This document shows, in pieces, positions 16,775-24,492 of a stretch of 64,000 nt of DNA. The stretch is from positions 186,001 through 250,000 of the forward strand of contig JAFRQX010000046.1 of NCBI GenBank assembly GCA_017428385.1, given 5' to 3'. This DNA is from Clostridia bacterium (lineage in GTDB: Bacteria; Bacillota; Clostridia; Christensenellales; Aristaeellaceae). A model generated the notes under the pieces. The model ran no database searches. It was not told the origin of the DNA and was given only the letters and a program-made list of their open reading frames with translations. The position numbers and the translations under genes are program-made. How positions within the stretch are numbered: position 1 is the stretch's first letter; the number at the start of each line of letters is the position of its first letter.

Positions 16775-17572
16775 ATGGATATGAACAGTTTCAGCCTGAA
16801 AGACAAAATTGCCTGGATTACGGGCGCCAGCTACGGCATCGGATTTGCCATCGCGGAGGCTTATGCCGCGGCGGGGGCAACCATTGTGTTCAATGATATC
16901 AACCAGGAACTGGTGGACAAGGGTCTGAAGTCCTATGCCGAGAAGGGCATTGACGCTAAGGGCTACGTCTGCGACGTGACCAATGAGGAAGCGGTCCGGG
17001 CCCTGGTGAAGCAGATTGAGACGGAAATCGGCGTGATCGATATCCTGGTGAACAACGCCGGCATCATCCGCCGGATCCCCATGATTGAGATGAGCGCGGA
17101 AGAATTCCGGAAAGTCATCGACGTGGACCTGAACGCTCCGTTCATCTGCGCCAAGGCGGTGATTCCGTCCATGATCGCCAAGGGACACGGTAAAATCATC
17201 AACATCTGCAGCATGATGAGCGAACTGGGACGGGAAACCGTTTCCGCCTACGCTGCAGCCAAGGGCGGCCTGAAGATGCTGACCCGGAATATCTGCTCTG
17301 AATACGGCGAGCATAACATCCAGTGCAACGGCATCGGACCTGGCTATATCGCCACGCCCCAGACAGCTCCGCTGCGGGAAAAGCAGCCGGACGGCAGCCG
17401 CCATCCCTTTGATCAGTTTATCATCGCCAAGACGCCGGCGGCCCGCTGGGGAACGCCCGAGGACCTGCAGGGTCCCGCGGTATTCCTGGCTTCCGACGCG
17501 AGCAATTTCGTGAACGGCCATATCCTGTATGTGGATGGCGGAATCCTGGCGTACATCGGAAAACAGCCCTGA
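16775..17572 (+). CDS. kduD: 2-deoxy-D-gluconate 3-dehydrogenase / gluconate 5-dehydrogenase-like SDR
   Basis: This 265-residue short-chain dehydrogenase has the cofactor loop TGASYGIG at residues 16-23, NNAG in strand 4, and the catalytic Tyr159-xxx-Lys163. In this position it should reduce 3-deoxy-D-glycero-2,5-hexodiulosonate, the KduI product, to KDG, the kdgK substrate. By sequence the family is also close to gluconate 5-dehydrogenase (IdnO), and annotation pipelines often use that name. The location 16 bp behind kduI makes the KduD role more likely. It is the last gene of the uronide operon, with a terminator at 17590. Confidence 0.9.
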   Translation: MDMNSFSLKDKIAWITGASYGIGFAIAEAYAAAGATIVFNDINQELVDKGLKSYAEKGIDAKGYVCDVTNEEAVRALVKQIETEIGVIDILVNNAGIIRRIPMIEMSAEEFRKVIDVDLNAPFICAKAVIPSMIAKGHGKIINICSMMSELGRETVSAYAAAKGGLKMLTRNICSEYGEHNIQCNGIGPGYIATPQTAPLREKQPDGSRHPFDQFIIAKTPAARWGTPEDLQGPAVFLASDASNFVNGHILYVDGGILAYIGKQP

Positions 17573-17589
17573 GAAGACAATCTGAAAAC

Positions 17590-17616
17590 CGCCCGGAGGC
17601 CTTCCGGGCGTTTTCA
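17590..17616 (+). terminator. Intrinsic terminator of the uronide operon
   Basis: CGCCCGGA (17590-17597) pairs with TCCGGGCG (17603-17610), followed by TTTT. Confidence 0.82.
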
Positions 17617-17686
17617 CTATGGGTGAACCGTGGGCGGGAAATGACAACCTGCGGAACAGACTGACAGACGGAAGGAACACAGCCCT

Positions 17687-18970
17687 ATGAAAAAATATCT
17701 GGCCATCGACATCGGCGCGTCTTCCGGACGGCATATTGTCGGCTGGAAGGAAGACGGAGAGCTGAAAACCGAGGAAGTTTACCGCTTTCCGAACGGTGTC
17801 GTGGAACAGGACGGACATCTGACCTGGGATATTGACGCCCTGGAGAAACACGTCCGGACCGGCATCGACGAAGCGATGAAGATTTATCCGGAAATCGGGA
17901 GCCTTTCAGTTGATACCTGGGGTGTGGATTATGTGCTGATGAAGGGCGGCGAACCTGTTTTGCCCTGTTACGCCTACCGGGACAGCCGGACGGAAACGGC
18001 TATTCCCAAAGTCCATGAGCAGATGAGCTTTTCGGACCTTTACCGGCGTACGGGGATCCAGTTCCAGCCTTTCAATACCATTTACCAGCTTTACGCAGAC
18101 AAGCTGGCAGGACGGCTGGATGAAGCCGACAGCTTCCTGATGATTCCGGAGTACCTGATGTACAGGCTCAGCGGCGCGGAGAGCCATGAGTATACCAATG
18201 CGACCACCGGCGGCATGGTCAGCGCGGAAACCGGTGAATACGATCCGGAGATTATCCGGACCCTGGGCCTGCCCGGGCGGTTTTTCAGGCCCCTGCAGCG
18301 GCCGGGCAGCGTGATCGGTGAATACAGGGGAATCAAGGTGATGCTGTGTGCCACCCATGATACAGGCAGCGCGGTGGAGGGAATCCCCATGGAGGGGAAT
18401 GAACTCTATATTTCTTCCGGCACCTGGTCCCTGCTGGGAGTCAAAACGCCGAAGCCGCTGACGGACGCAGGAAGTGAAGCTGCCAACTACTCCAATGAAG
18501 GCGGCGTAGGCTATAACCGGTACCAGAAAAACATCATGGGTATGTGGCTGGCGAACAGGCTGCGCAGCGAACTGTGCCCGGAAAAACCGTGGGATGAAAT
18601 CACGGCGGAAGCAGAAGAGAAACACTTCGATCACCTGGTGGATGTGAACGATCCGGTTTTCCTTGCCCCGGAGAGCATGAAAGCAGCGTTTGATTCCAAA
18701 CTGCCCCATCCCCCGAAATGTACGGCAGGATATTTCCGGTGCGCATACCGGTCCCTGGCGGACGGATACCGCAGGGCGATCGAGGAAATAGAACAGAATA
18801 CAGGCAACCGGTACCGGAGGCTGTACATTGTGGGCGGCGGGGCCAAGAACAAATACCTGAACCGGCTGACGGAAGAAGCCACCGGCAAGCAAGTGACCGC
18901 ACTGCCTATCGAGGCGACGGCGCTGGGGAACATCATGATCCAGATCAAAAACGGAGGAGAAAAAGCATGA
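17687..18970 (+). CDS. rhaB: Rhamnulokinase
   Basis: The 427-residue protein is an FGGY-family sugar kinase. The N-terminal phosphate loop begins LAIDIGASSGRHIVG, the sugar-binding segment is SVDTWGVDYVLM, and the C-terminal ATP-site segment is IVGGGAKNKYLNRLTEEATG. These match rhamnulokinase rather than xylulokinase or glycerol kinase. It phosphorylates L-rhamnulose in the cytoplasm. The stop overlaps the rhaA start (ATGA), and rhaD follows in the same way. The usual length is about 460-490 residues, so this is a compact member. Confidence 0.95.
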   Translation: MKKYLAIDIGASSGRHIVGWKEDGELKTEEVYRFPNGVVEQDGHLTWDIDALEKHVRTGIDEAMKIYPEIGSLSVDTWGVDYVLMKGGEPVLPCYAYRDSRTETAIPKVHEQMSFSDLYRRTGIQFQPFNTIYQLYADKLAGRLDEADSFLMIPEYLMYRLSGAESHEYTNATTGGMVSAETGEYDPEIIRTLGLPGRFFRPLQRPGSVIGEYRGIKVMLCATHDTGSAVEGIPMEGNELYISSGTWSLLGVKTPKPLTDAGSEAANYSNEGGVGYNRYQKNIMGMWLANRLRSELCPEKPWDEITAEAEEKHFDHLVDVNDPVFLAPESMKAAFDSKLPHPPKCTAGYFRCAYRSLADGYRRAIEEIEQNTGNRYRRLYIVGGGAKNKYLNRLTEEATGKQVTALPIEATALGNIMIQIKNGGEKA

Positions 18971-20223
18971 GCTACGAAGAAGCAAAAAAGCGCTATGCGG
19001 CTATCGGCGTTGATGCCGGCGCAGCCATTGAAAAACTGAAAAAAGTGCCCGTGTCGCTGCATTGCTGGCAGGGAGACGACGTACGGGGCTTTGATACTGA
19101 TCCGAGCAAGCCGCTGACGGGCGGCATCCAGACCACAGGGAACTATCCGGGTCGGGCCGGTACACCGGAGGAGTTGATGGCGGACCTGGACAAGGTGCTG
19201 AGCCTGATTCCCGGCACGCCGAAGATGAACCTGCATGCCAGCTACGCGATCTTTGAAAACGGCGAATGGGCGGACCGGGATAAGCTGGAGCCGAAACATT
19301 TCAGAAAATGGGTGGAGTTCTGCAAGGAACGCGGCCTGGGCTGTGACTTTAATCCCACCTTCTTCTCCCATCCGATGTGTGATCCACTGACACTGTCCAG
19401 CCCGAATGAAGAAACCAGGAAGTTCTGGATTGAGCACGGCAAAGCCTGCATCCGTATCAGCAGTTACCTGGCGGAAGAACTGGGCAAGCCTTGCGTGATG
19501 AATATCTGGACCGGCGACGGGTTCAAGGATATTCCCGCCGACCGGATGGGACCGCGGGTACGCTACCGTGAATCCATTGACGAAATCCTGAAGGAGCCCT
19601 ATGACTTCAAAAAAGTAAAGCCCTGCATTGAAAGCAAGGTTTTCGGCATCGGCGTGGAAGCTTATACGGCAGGCAGCGCGGAATTCGCCCTTTCCTACGC
19701 GGCAATGAATATGGACAAGTGCATTCCGCTGATGGACAACGGTCACTATCACCCCACGGAAGTGGTCAGCGACAAGATTCCTGCCCTGCTGGCCTTCTTC
19801 CCGGAAATTGCGCTGCATGTAACCCGGCCGATCCGCTGGGACAGCGACCATGTGGTGCTGTTTGACGATGAAACAAAGGAAATCGCCCGGGAGATCGTCC
19901 GCTGCGGCGGGCTGGACGGCCGGGTGAATATTGCCCTCGACTACTTTGACGCAAGCATCAACCGGATTTCCGCCTGGGTGACGGGATACCGGAACCTGCA
20001 GAAGGCGCTCCTGTATGCCCTGCTGCAGCCCAATGATGAAATGAAGTCCCTGCAGGATGCGGGAGAGTTCAGCAAGCTGATGGTGATGCAGGAAGAACTG
20101 AAAACCATGCCCTTCGGCGAGATCTGGGACGAGTACTGCCGGAGCTGCGGCAGGCCGGCTGACGGTGAATGGTTCCCGAAGATTGAGGAATATGAGAAGA
20201 AAGTACTGGTGAGGCGGAAATGA
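18967..20223 (+). CDS. rhaA: L-rhamnose isomerase
   Basis: The 418-residue protein has the standard length and sequence of RhaA, including VSLHCWQGDDVRGFD near the N-terminus and GDGFKDIPADRMGPR in the middle. It is a metal-dependent TIM-barrel enzyme converting L-rhamnose to L-rhamnulose. The ATG at 18967 overlaps the rhaB stop and is preceded by GGAGGAG; a longer in-frame extension to 18718 lies wholly inside rhaB and is not real. The order kinase-isomerase-aldolase with ATGA overlaps indicates tight co-translation. Rhamnose would come from rhamnogalacturonan oligosaccharides handled by the 31-45 kb cluster. Confidence 0.98.
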   Translation: MSYEEAKKRYAAIGVDAGAAIEKLKKVPVSLHCWQGDDVRGFDTDPSKPLTGGIQTTGNYPGRAGTPEELMADLDKVLSLIPGTPKMNLHASYAIFENGEWADRDKLEPKHFRKWVEFCKERGLGCDFNPTFFSHPMCDPLTLSSPNEETRKFWIEHGKACIRISSYLAEELGKPCVMNIWTGDGFKDIPADRMGPRVRYRESIDEILKEPYDFKKVKPCIESKVFGIGVEAYTAGSAEFALSYAAMNMDKCIPLMDNGHYHPTEVVSDKIPALLAFFPEIALHVTRPIRWDSDHVVLFDDETKEIAREIVRCGGLDGRVNIALDYFDASINRISAWVTGYRNLQKALLYALLQPNDEMKSLQDAGEFSKLMVMQEELKTMPFGEIWDEYCRSCGRPADGEWFPKIEEYEKKVLVRRK

Positions 20224-21032
20224 AAAATATCCTGGAAGCGCCCTTTATGGTGGAAATGATCCGCACGACGACCAACATGTATAACCAGGGCTGGGACGAA
20301 CGCAACGGCGGGAATATCAGCCTGATGCTGGATGCGGCGGAAATCGCCGGATACCTGGATACGGGAAAGGCGCTGCGCACAATCCCGACTGGCTTCACCG
20401 CTCCGGAACTGGACGGGAAGTGTTTCCTGGTGACGGGAACCGGCAAGTACTTCAAGAATGTGCAGTATGCCCCGGAAGTCAATCTCGGCATTGTCCGGCT
20501 GAAGGAGCAGGGACAGCAGGCTGACCTGCTGTGGGGCTATGCGGACGGCGGGCAGTTTACCAGCGAGTTTCCGGCCCATATGATGAGCCATGTGGCACGG
20601 CTGAAGGTTAATCCGGAAAACAGGGTGGTGATGCACTGCCATCCCGCGAACCTGCTGGCGATGACCTACGTCCATGACCTGGACGAGAAGCAGTTTACCC
20701 GGACCCTGTGGCAGATGTGCACCGAGTGTGTGGTGGTTTTCCCGGACGGGGTGAATGTGCTGCCCTGGATGCTGTGCGGCACAAACGAGATCGGCGAAGC
20801 AACGGCAGAAAAAATGAAGACCGCAAGGCTGGTGGTCTGGAGCCAGCACGGTATTTACGGCGCGGGCAAAGACCTGGATGAGACCTTCGGCCTGATTGAA
20901 ACCGCGGAAAAAGCCGCGGAAATCTATATGAAGATCGCCCATCTTCCGAGAATCAACACGATTACGGATGAGCAGATGCATTTGCTGGAGAAGCGTTTCA
21001 ACATCAAAGCAAGGGAAGGCTACCTGGACTAA
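20220..21032 (+). CDS. rhaD: Rhamnulose-1-phosphate aldolase
   Basis: This 270-residue class II aldolase splits L-rhamnulose 1-phosphate into dihydroxyacetone phosphate and L-lactaldehyde. The zinc ligands are visible as His139 and His141 (HCHP) and His210 (QHGIYGAG). The N-terminal ERNGGNISLML segment matches the family. The start overlaps the rhaA stop by 4 bp. It is the last gene of the rhamnose operon and stops only 10 bp before the stop codon of the convergent 1081-residue gene. No clear hairpin fits between them, so the transcripts may overlap. Confidence 0.97.
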   Translation: MKNILEAPFMVEMIRTTTNMYNQGWDERNGGNISLMLDAAEIAGYLDTGKALRTIPTGFTAPELDGKCFLVTGTGKYFKNVQYAPEVNLGIVRLKEQGQQADLLWGYADGGQFTSEFPAHMMSHVARLKVNPENRVVMHCHPANLLAMTYVHDLDEKQFTRTLWQMCTECVVVFPDGVNVLPWMLCGTNEIGEATAEKMKTARLVVWSQHGIYGAGKDLDETFGLIETAEKAAEIYMKIAHLPRINTITDEQMHLLEKRFNIKAREGYLD

Positions 21033-21042
21033 ACGGGGAGGA

Positions 21043-24000
21043 TCAGAGTCCTGTTTCCTGCAGGCCTTTGAGGCCCAGGGCTATCATACGGCGGCAGTAA
21101 TCGTCGCTGCGCTTCTGGATATCATCCTGGAAAACTTCCAGCTCCGGCATGGATACAGCAAAGAAATCATAACCCGTCTTATCAAACATATGGCGTTCGC
21201 CGAAAATGATCAGCTGGTGGAAAGACCGTTTGGCGCTTTCCACCTTTCCTAATGCGTGGAAAGCCAGCCCCTGATAATAGATATAGTCAGAGGGCTGATC
21301 ATTGTAATAACGGACGGGCTCAGGAATCTGGGAACCCGCGGAAGCTTCCGTAAAGCATTGCGCTGCCCTGGAATCATTGCCCAGCAGCCTGTAAGCGCAG
21401 CCCATGAGGTAATAGGCCTGGTTGTCCGGAACGTTTTCCAGCTTGCCTTCTCCGAGATTGGCAGGATAGGAAAGGGTCCGGGACGCATATTCAATGGCGA
21501 CTTCCGCCCGGCCTTCCACCAGGGCTTTGCCGGCCAGGGCGAAGAGGGCGGCTTTATATTCATCCGCCACCTTGCCTTCTCCGCCTTCCCATACATGGAA
21601 AGTATAATTCATCAGCAGGTCCAGGGCTTTTTCATGCTGCCCGTCCGCATTCAGCAGGCTGACATAGGCGAGCATCAGGGCATACCGGTCCGGAAGCAGA
21701 TCCCGGTTTGCCTCCAGGATGGCCAGCCGCTGTTTTACAGGGCAGTCCAGGCGCTTCAGCAGCTGATCCTGCTCCAGCAGGAAACGGCTGTTACCGGGCT
21801 CAAGGCGGACGGCTTCCGCGATTTCCCCGGCGGCCAGGGAACGGTCGCCGTGGTTGTAATACGCAATGGACAGGTTCCGGTGGGCCGGAGCCAGATCAGG
21901 CTGTTCCTTCACCGCGGCTTGCCAGTGGGAGACAGCCGCGTCATACTGCTTCCTGTCATAGAAGAACTCACCCAGGTAATAGTGGGCCTTCGGGGCGGAG
22001 GGCAGGATAGAAACGGCGTATTCCAGGACCGGAAGTTCCTCCGGCTTGTTGGGGAAGCAGAAATCCGTCGGCAGGCTTTCCGCCTTCAGGGCCTGCGCGG
22101 CAGCGGCTTCAGTGTGGTTCATACGGCCTTCCGCATATGCGAGGGCATAATACTTCAGCGGGGTTTCAGCAGGGCTGGCGGCAAGCACTGCCGCGGCGTC
22201 TTCCCAGCAGCCGAAACGCATGAACTCATAGGCAGTATTCAGGGATTCCTCCGGACGGCCGCCGGCAGCCCGGTCAAAGGCTGCCTGCCCGGCATCCTGG
22301 AACAGCAGGGGCAGATACAGCGGATCAATGGCCAGGCTTTCCTCCAGGAAACGCCTGTATTCCGGCGTATCTCCGCTGAGCTTCCAAAGGGCGGAGGCTT
22401 TCAGGCTGCGGGTTTTCATATCGTGCCAGCCGCGGATCAGGCTTTCATCCGCAAAGTGCAGCGCTTCTGCAACCCGTCCTTCCCGGAGACTGAGACAGCC
22501 CAGGTGAAAATAGGCGGGGCCTGCGGTTTCAGCACTCCAGACAGCTTTGTAGAAGGCATCGAAGGCTTCCTGCGTCCTGCCCAGCATTTCCAGGGCGAGA
22601 CCCAGGTTATAGTATGCTTCCCCGGCGTAGGGATTGGGGTTCCGCCAGGTTTGTTTTCGGACGGCGGCTTCAAAATACGGAACGCTTTCACGGATCCGGG
22701 CGTTCCGCAGCAGATACAGGCCGTAGGCATTGTTCAGCCGGATATCGGTGGGATCACGGCGCAGGCCTTCCAGGTAATAATCCGCTGGCAGGAAGGTGGC
22801 ATGACGGTACTGCTCCAGATGCTGTCCTGCCAGGAACAGCTCCTCCAGGGACTGGATTTCTTCCGGCTGTTTCAGCGCTTCGGCAGGTTCGGGTATGGGC
22901 TGGTTTTCCTTCACATATTCCCTGTATTCACACAGTTTTTTTCCATCCGCGTCGGAAACCGCCACCTCGTAGTCCTGCAGGTCTTCCACTGTTTCAACAA
23001 CGGCTTTGAGAGGCGACAGATTTGCTTTCCTTCGACAGATTTCCCGTCCGGAGGAACGGATCACGATTTCGGCATCCGGGAAGGAGCCGGTTGCATATAC
23101 TTTGATACGGGCGGCGGCAGCTTTCCGGCGAAGGGCGTCATTTGCTTCCTTGCCATACGCAAAGGGATCCGGATCCAGGACTTTTCCGTCCGCGTCAATA
23201 TAGTCAACGCCCAGCACCACATCCCGGGTTGCATTGCTGACCCGGCCTACGGTTTTGTAGGGCATGAAATACTGGGTGAAATTCTTTTCCTCATGAGGCT
23301 TCAGCCAGGCAAAGTCCGGCTGGTTGTCACAGTATACGCCGGTCATCAGCTCAATATAGGGACCGTCTTCATCCGTCAGGTTCCGGTCCCAGGTTTTGCC
23401 GAAGTTGCCGCAGCCCCAGGTCCATTGCTTTTTCCCGGGACTGATATGGTGATCGGCTACGTGAAGCAGGCCGGCATCCCGGCTTTCATCATAGTTGCCG
23501 ACAAAGTCAAAATCCGAATGAGCGGCCATATAGGACGTGGGAACCCGGATGTTTTTATAGCGTGAAATATCCACGCCTGCGGAATAATCCGCCTTATAGT
23601 ATTCGCCGGTGGCAATGGGGAAGGTGGAGACTGCACGCTTCCCGTGATCCATGACCGCGTTTACGTCCGGCGGGAAGACGGAGAAGGTATGATCGTTTAC
23701 AGAGACGGCGGGGTTTGCCCACCAGAGAAAGGTCTGCGGATAGTCGGTCGGGTTGAAGAGCCGGCCGCTGATTTCAATATAAGCTTTCCCGGGATACAGG
23801 GTAATGACGGCGTTGCTTTTTGTGCCGTTGATCCGGTCTGTTTCACCAAGGATGACAGAGGCGGAGCCGTCCGGGTTTTCCGAAAGGGTATAGTCCACAG
23901 GCATAAACGTGGAGGGACGGTGATGCTGGGGCCAGTTGAATTCAATGCCGCCGGAAATCCACGGCCCGGTCAGGCCGACGAGGGCGGGCTTGATCACGTG

Positions 24001-24288
24001 GTTATAATAGACGAAATCATACTGATTGGTTTTGTCCAGTGCCCGCTGGATCCGTCCGCCCAGTTCCGGCAGGATCATGACATACAGGTATTCGTTTTCC
24101 AGGATTACAGCCTGGTACTGCACGTCCTCCGGGGTTTCACTGATCTTTTCGCAGATGGGCAGCGGATATACCTTGCCGGTGGAACCCTGATAAGCCCGCT
24201 TTTCGATGAAAAGCGGGTTCTTTTCCAGATCGCCGATTCGATAGGTCGGAATGGTTACCGTCTGTTCATATACCTGTGCTTTATTCAT
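21043..24288 (-). CDS. DUF5107 domain protein with TPR repeats
   Basis: The 1081-residue protein begins with a DUF5107-like domain (residues about 25-330; segments LPELGGRIQRALDKTN, GPWISGGIEFNWPQHHRPSTFMPVDY), which resembles the galactose-mutarotase-like beta-sandwich fold. Residues about 520-1050 are a long array of tetratricopeptide-type helical repeats (for example NAYGLYLLRNARIRESVPYFEAA and YYNLGLALEMLGRTQEAFDAFYKAV). No signal peptide is seen. Proteins of this build are frequent in polysaccharide loci, but I know of no established function. It is convergent to rhaD and divergent from GH112. It may bind a sugar and scaffold other proteins, which is inference. Confidence 0.85.
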   Translation of the reverse strand: MNKAQVYEQTVTIPTYRIGDLEKNPLFIEKRAYQGSTGKVYPLPICEKISETPEDVQYQAVILENEYLYVMILPELGGRIQRALDKTNQYDFVYYNHVIKPALVGLTGPWISGGIEFNWPQHHRPSTFMPVDYTLSENPDGSASVILGETDRINGTKSNAVITLYPGKAYIEISGRLFNPTDYPQTFLWWANPAVSVNDHTFSVFPPDVNAVMDHGKRAVSTFPIATGEYYKADYSAGVDISRYKNIRVPTSYMAAHSDFDFVGNYDESRDAGLLHVADHHISPGKKQWTWGCGNFGKTWDRNLTDEDGPYIELMTGVYCDNQPDFAWLKPHEEKNFTQYFMPYKTVGRVSNATRDVVLGVDYIDADGKVLDPDPFAYGKEANDALRRKAAAARIKVYATGSFPDAEIVIRSSGREICRRKANLSPLKAVVETVEDLQDYEVAVSDADGKKLCEYREYVKENQPIPEPAEALKQPEEIQSLEELFLAGQHLEQYRHATFLPADYYLEGLRRDPTDIRLNNAYGLYLLRNARIRESVPYFEAAVRKQTWRNPNPYAGEAYYNLGLALEMLGRTQEAFDAFYKAVWSAETAGPAYFHLGCLSLREGRVAEALHFADESLIRGWHDMKTRSLKASALWKLSGDTPEYRRFLEESLAIDPLYLPLLFQDAGQAAFDRAAGGRPEESLNTAYEFMRFGCWEDAAAVLAASPAETPLKYYALAYAEGRMNHTEAAAAQALKAESLPTDFCFPNKPEELPVLEYAVSILPSAPKAHYYLGEFFYDRKQYDAAVSHWQAAVKEQPDLAPAHRNLSIAYYNHGDRSLAAGEIAEAVRLEPGNSRFLLEQDQLLKRLDCPVKQRLAILEANRDLLPDRYALMLAYVSLLNADGQHEKALDLLMNYTFHVWEGGEGKVADEYKAALFALAGKALVEGRAEVAIEYASRTLSYPANLGEGKLENVPDNQAYYLMGCAYRLLGNDSRAAQCFTEASAGSQIPEPVRYYNDQPSDYIYYQGLAFHALGKVESAKRSFHQLIIFGERHMFDKTGYDFFAVSMPELEVFQDDIQKRSDDYCRRMIALGLKGLQETGL

Positions 24289-24492
24289 GGTTTTCCCTCT
24301 CGCAGCATTGCCAAGGATCTTTTTTTCAATGATAACAGACCGGAAAGAGGCGTGTCAAAGCTGGAAGAGGTTTATGGGCGAAACTGCAATACAATCAGTA
24401 AAAAATGCGCGGAATCGGCTGTTTCTGTCTGGTAAAATACAATAAAGAGAACTGTCCCTGACGACTGACGGACAAAGAACAGGAGAATCACA

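Noticed and set aside
18718..18966. N-terminal extension of rhaA
   Set aside because: It overlaps rhaB in another frame; the family start and ribosome binding site are at 18967.
21256..23565. Plus-strand open frame of 769 codons
   Set aside because: It is antisense to the DUF5107/TPR gene, whose repeats and domain are recognisable.
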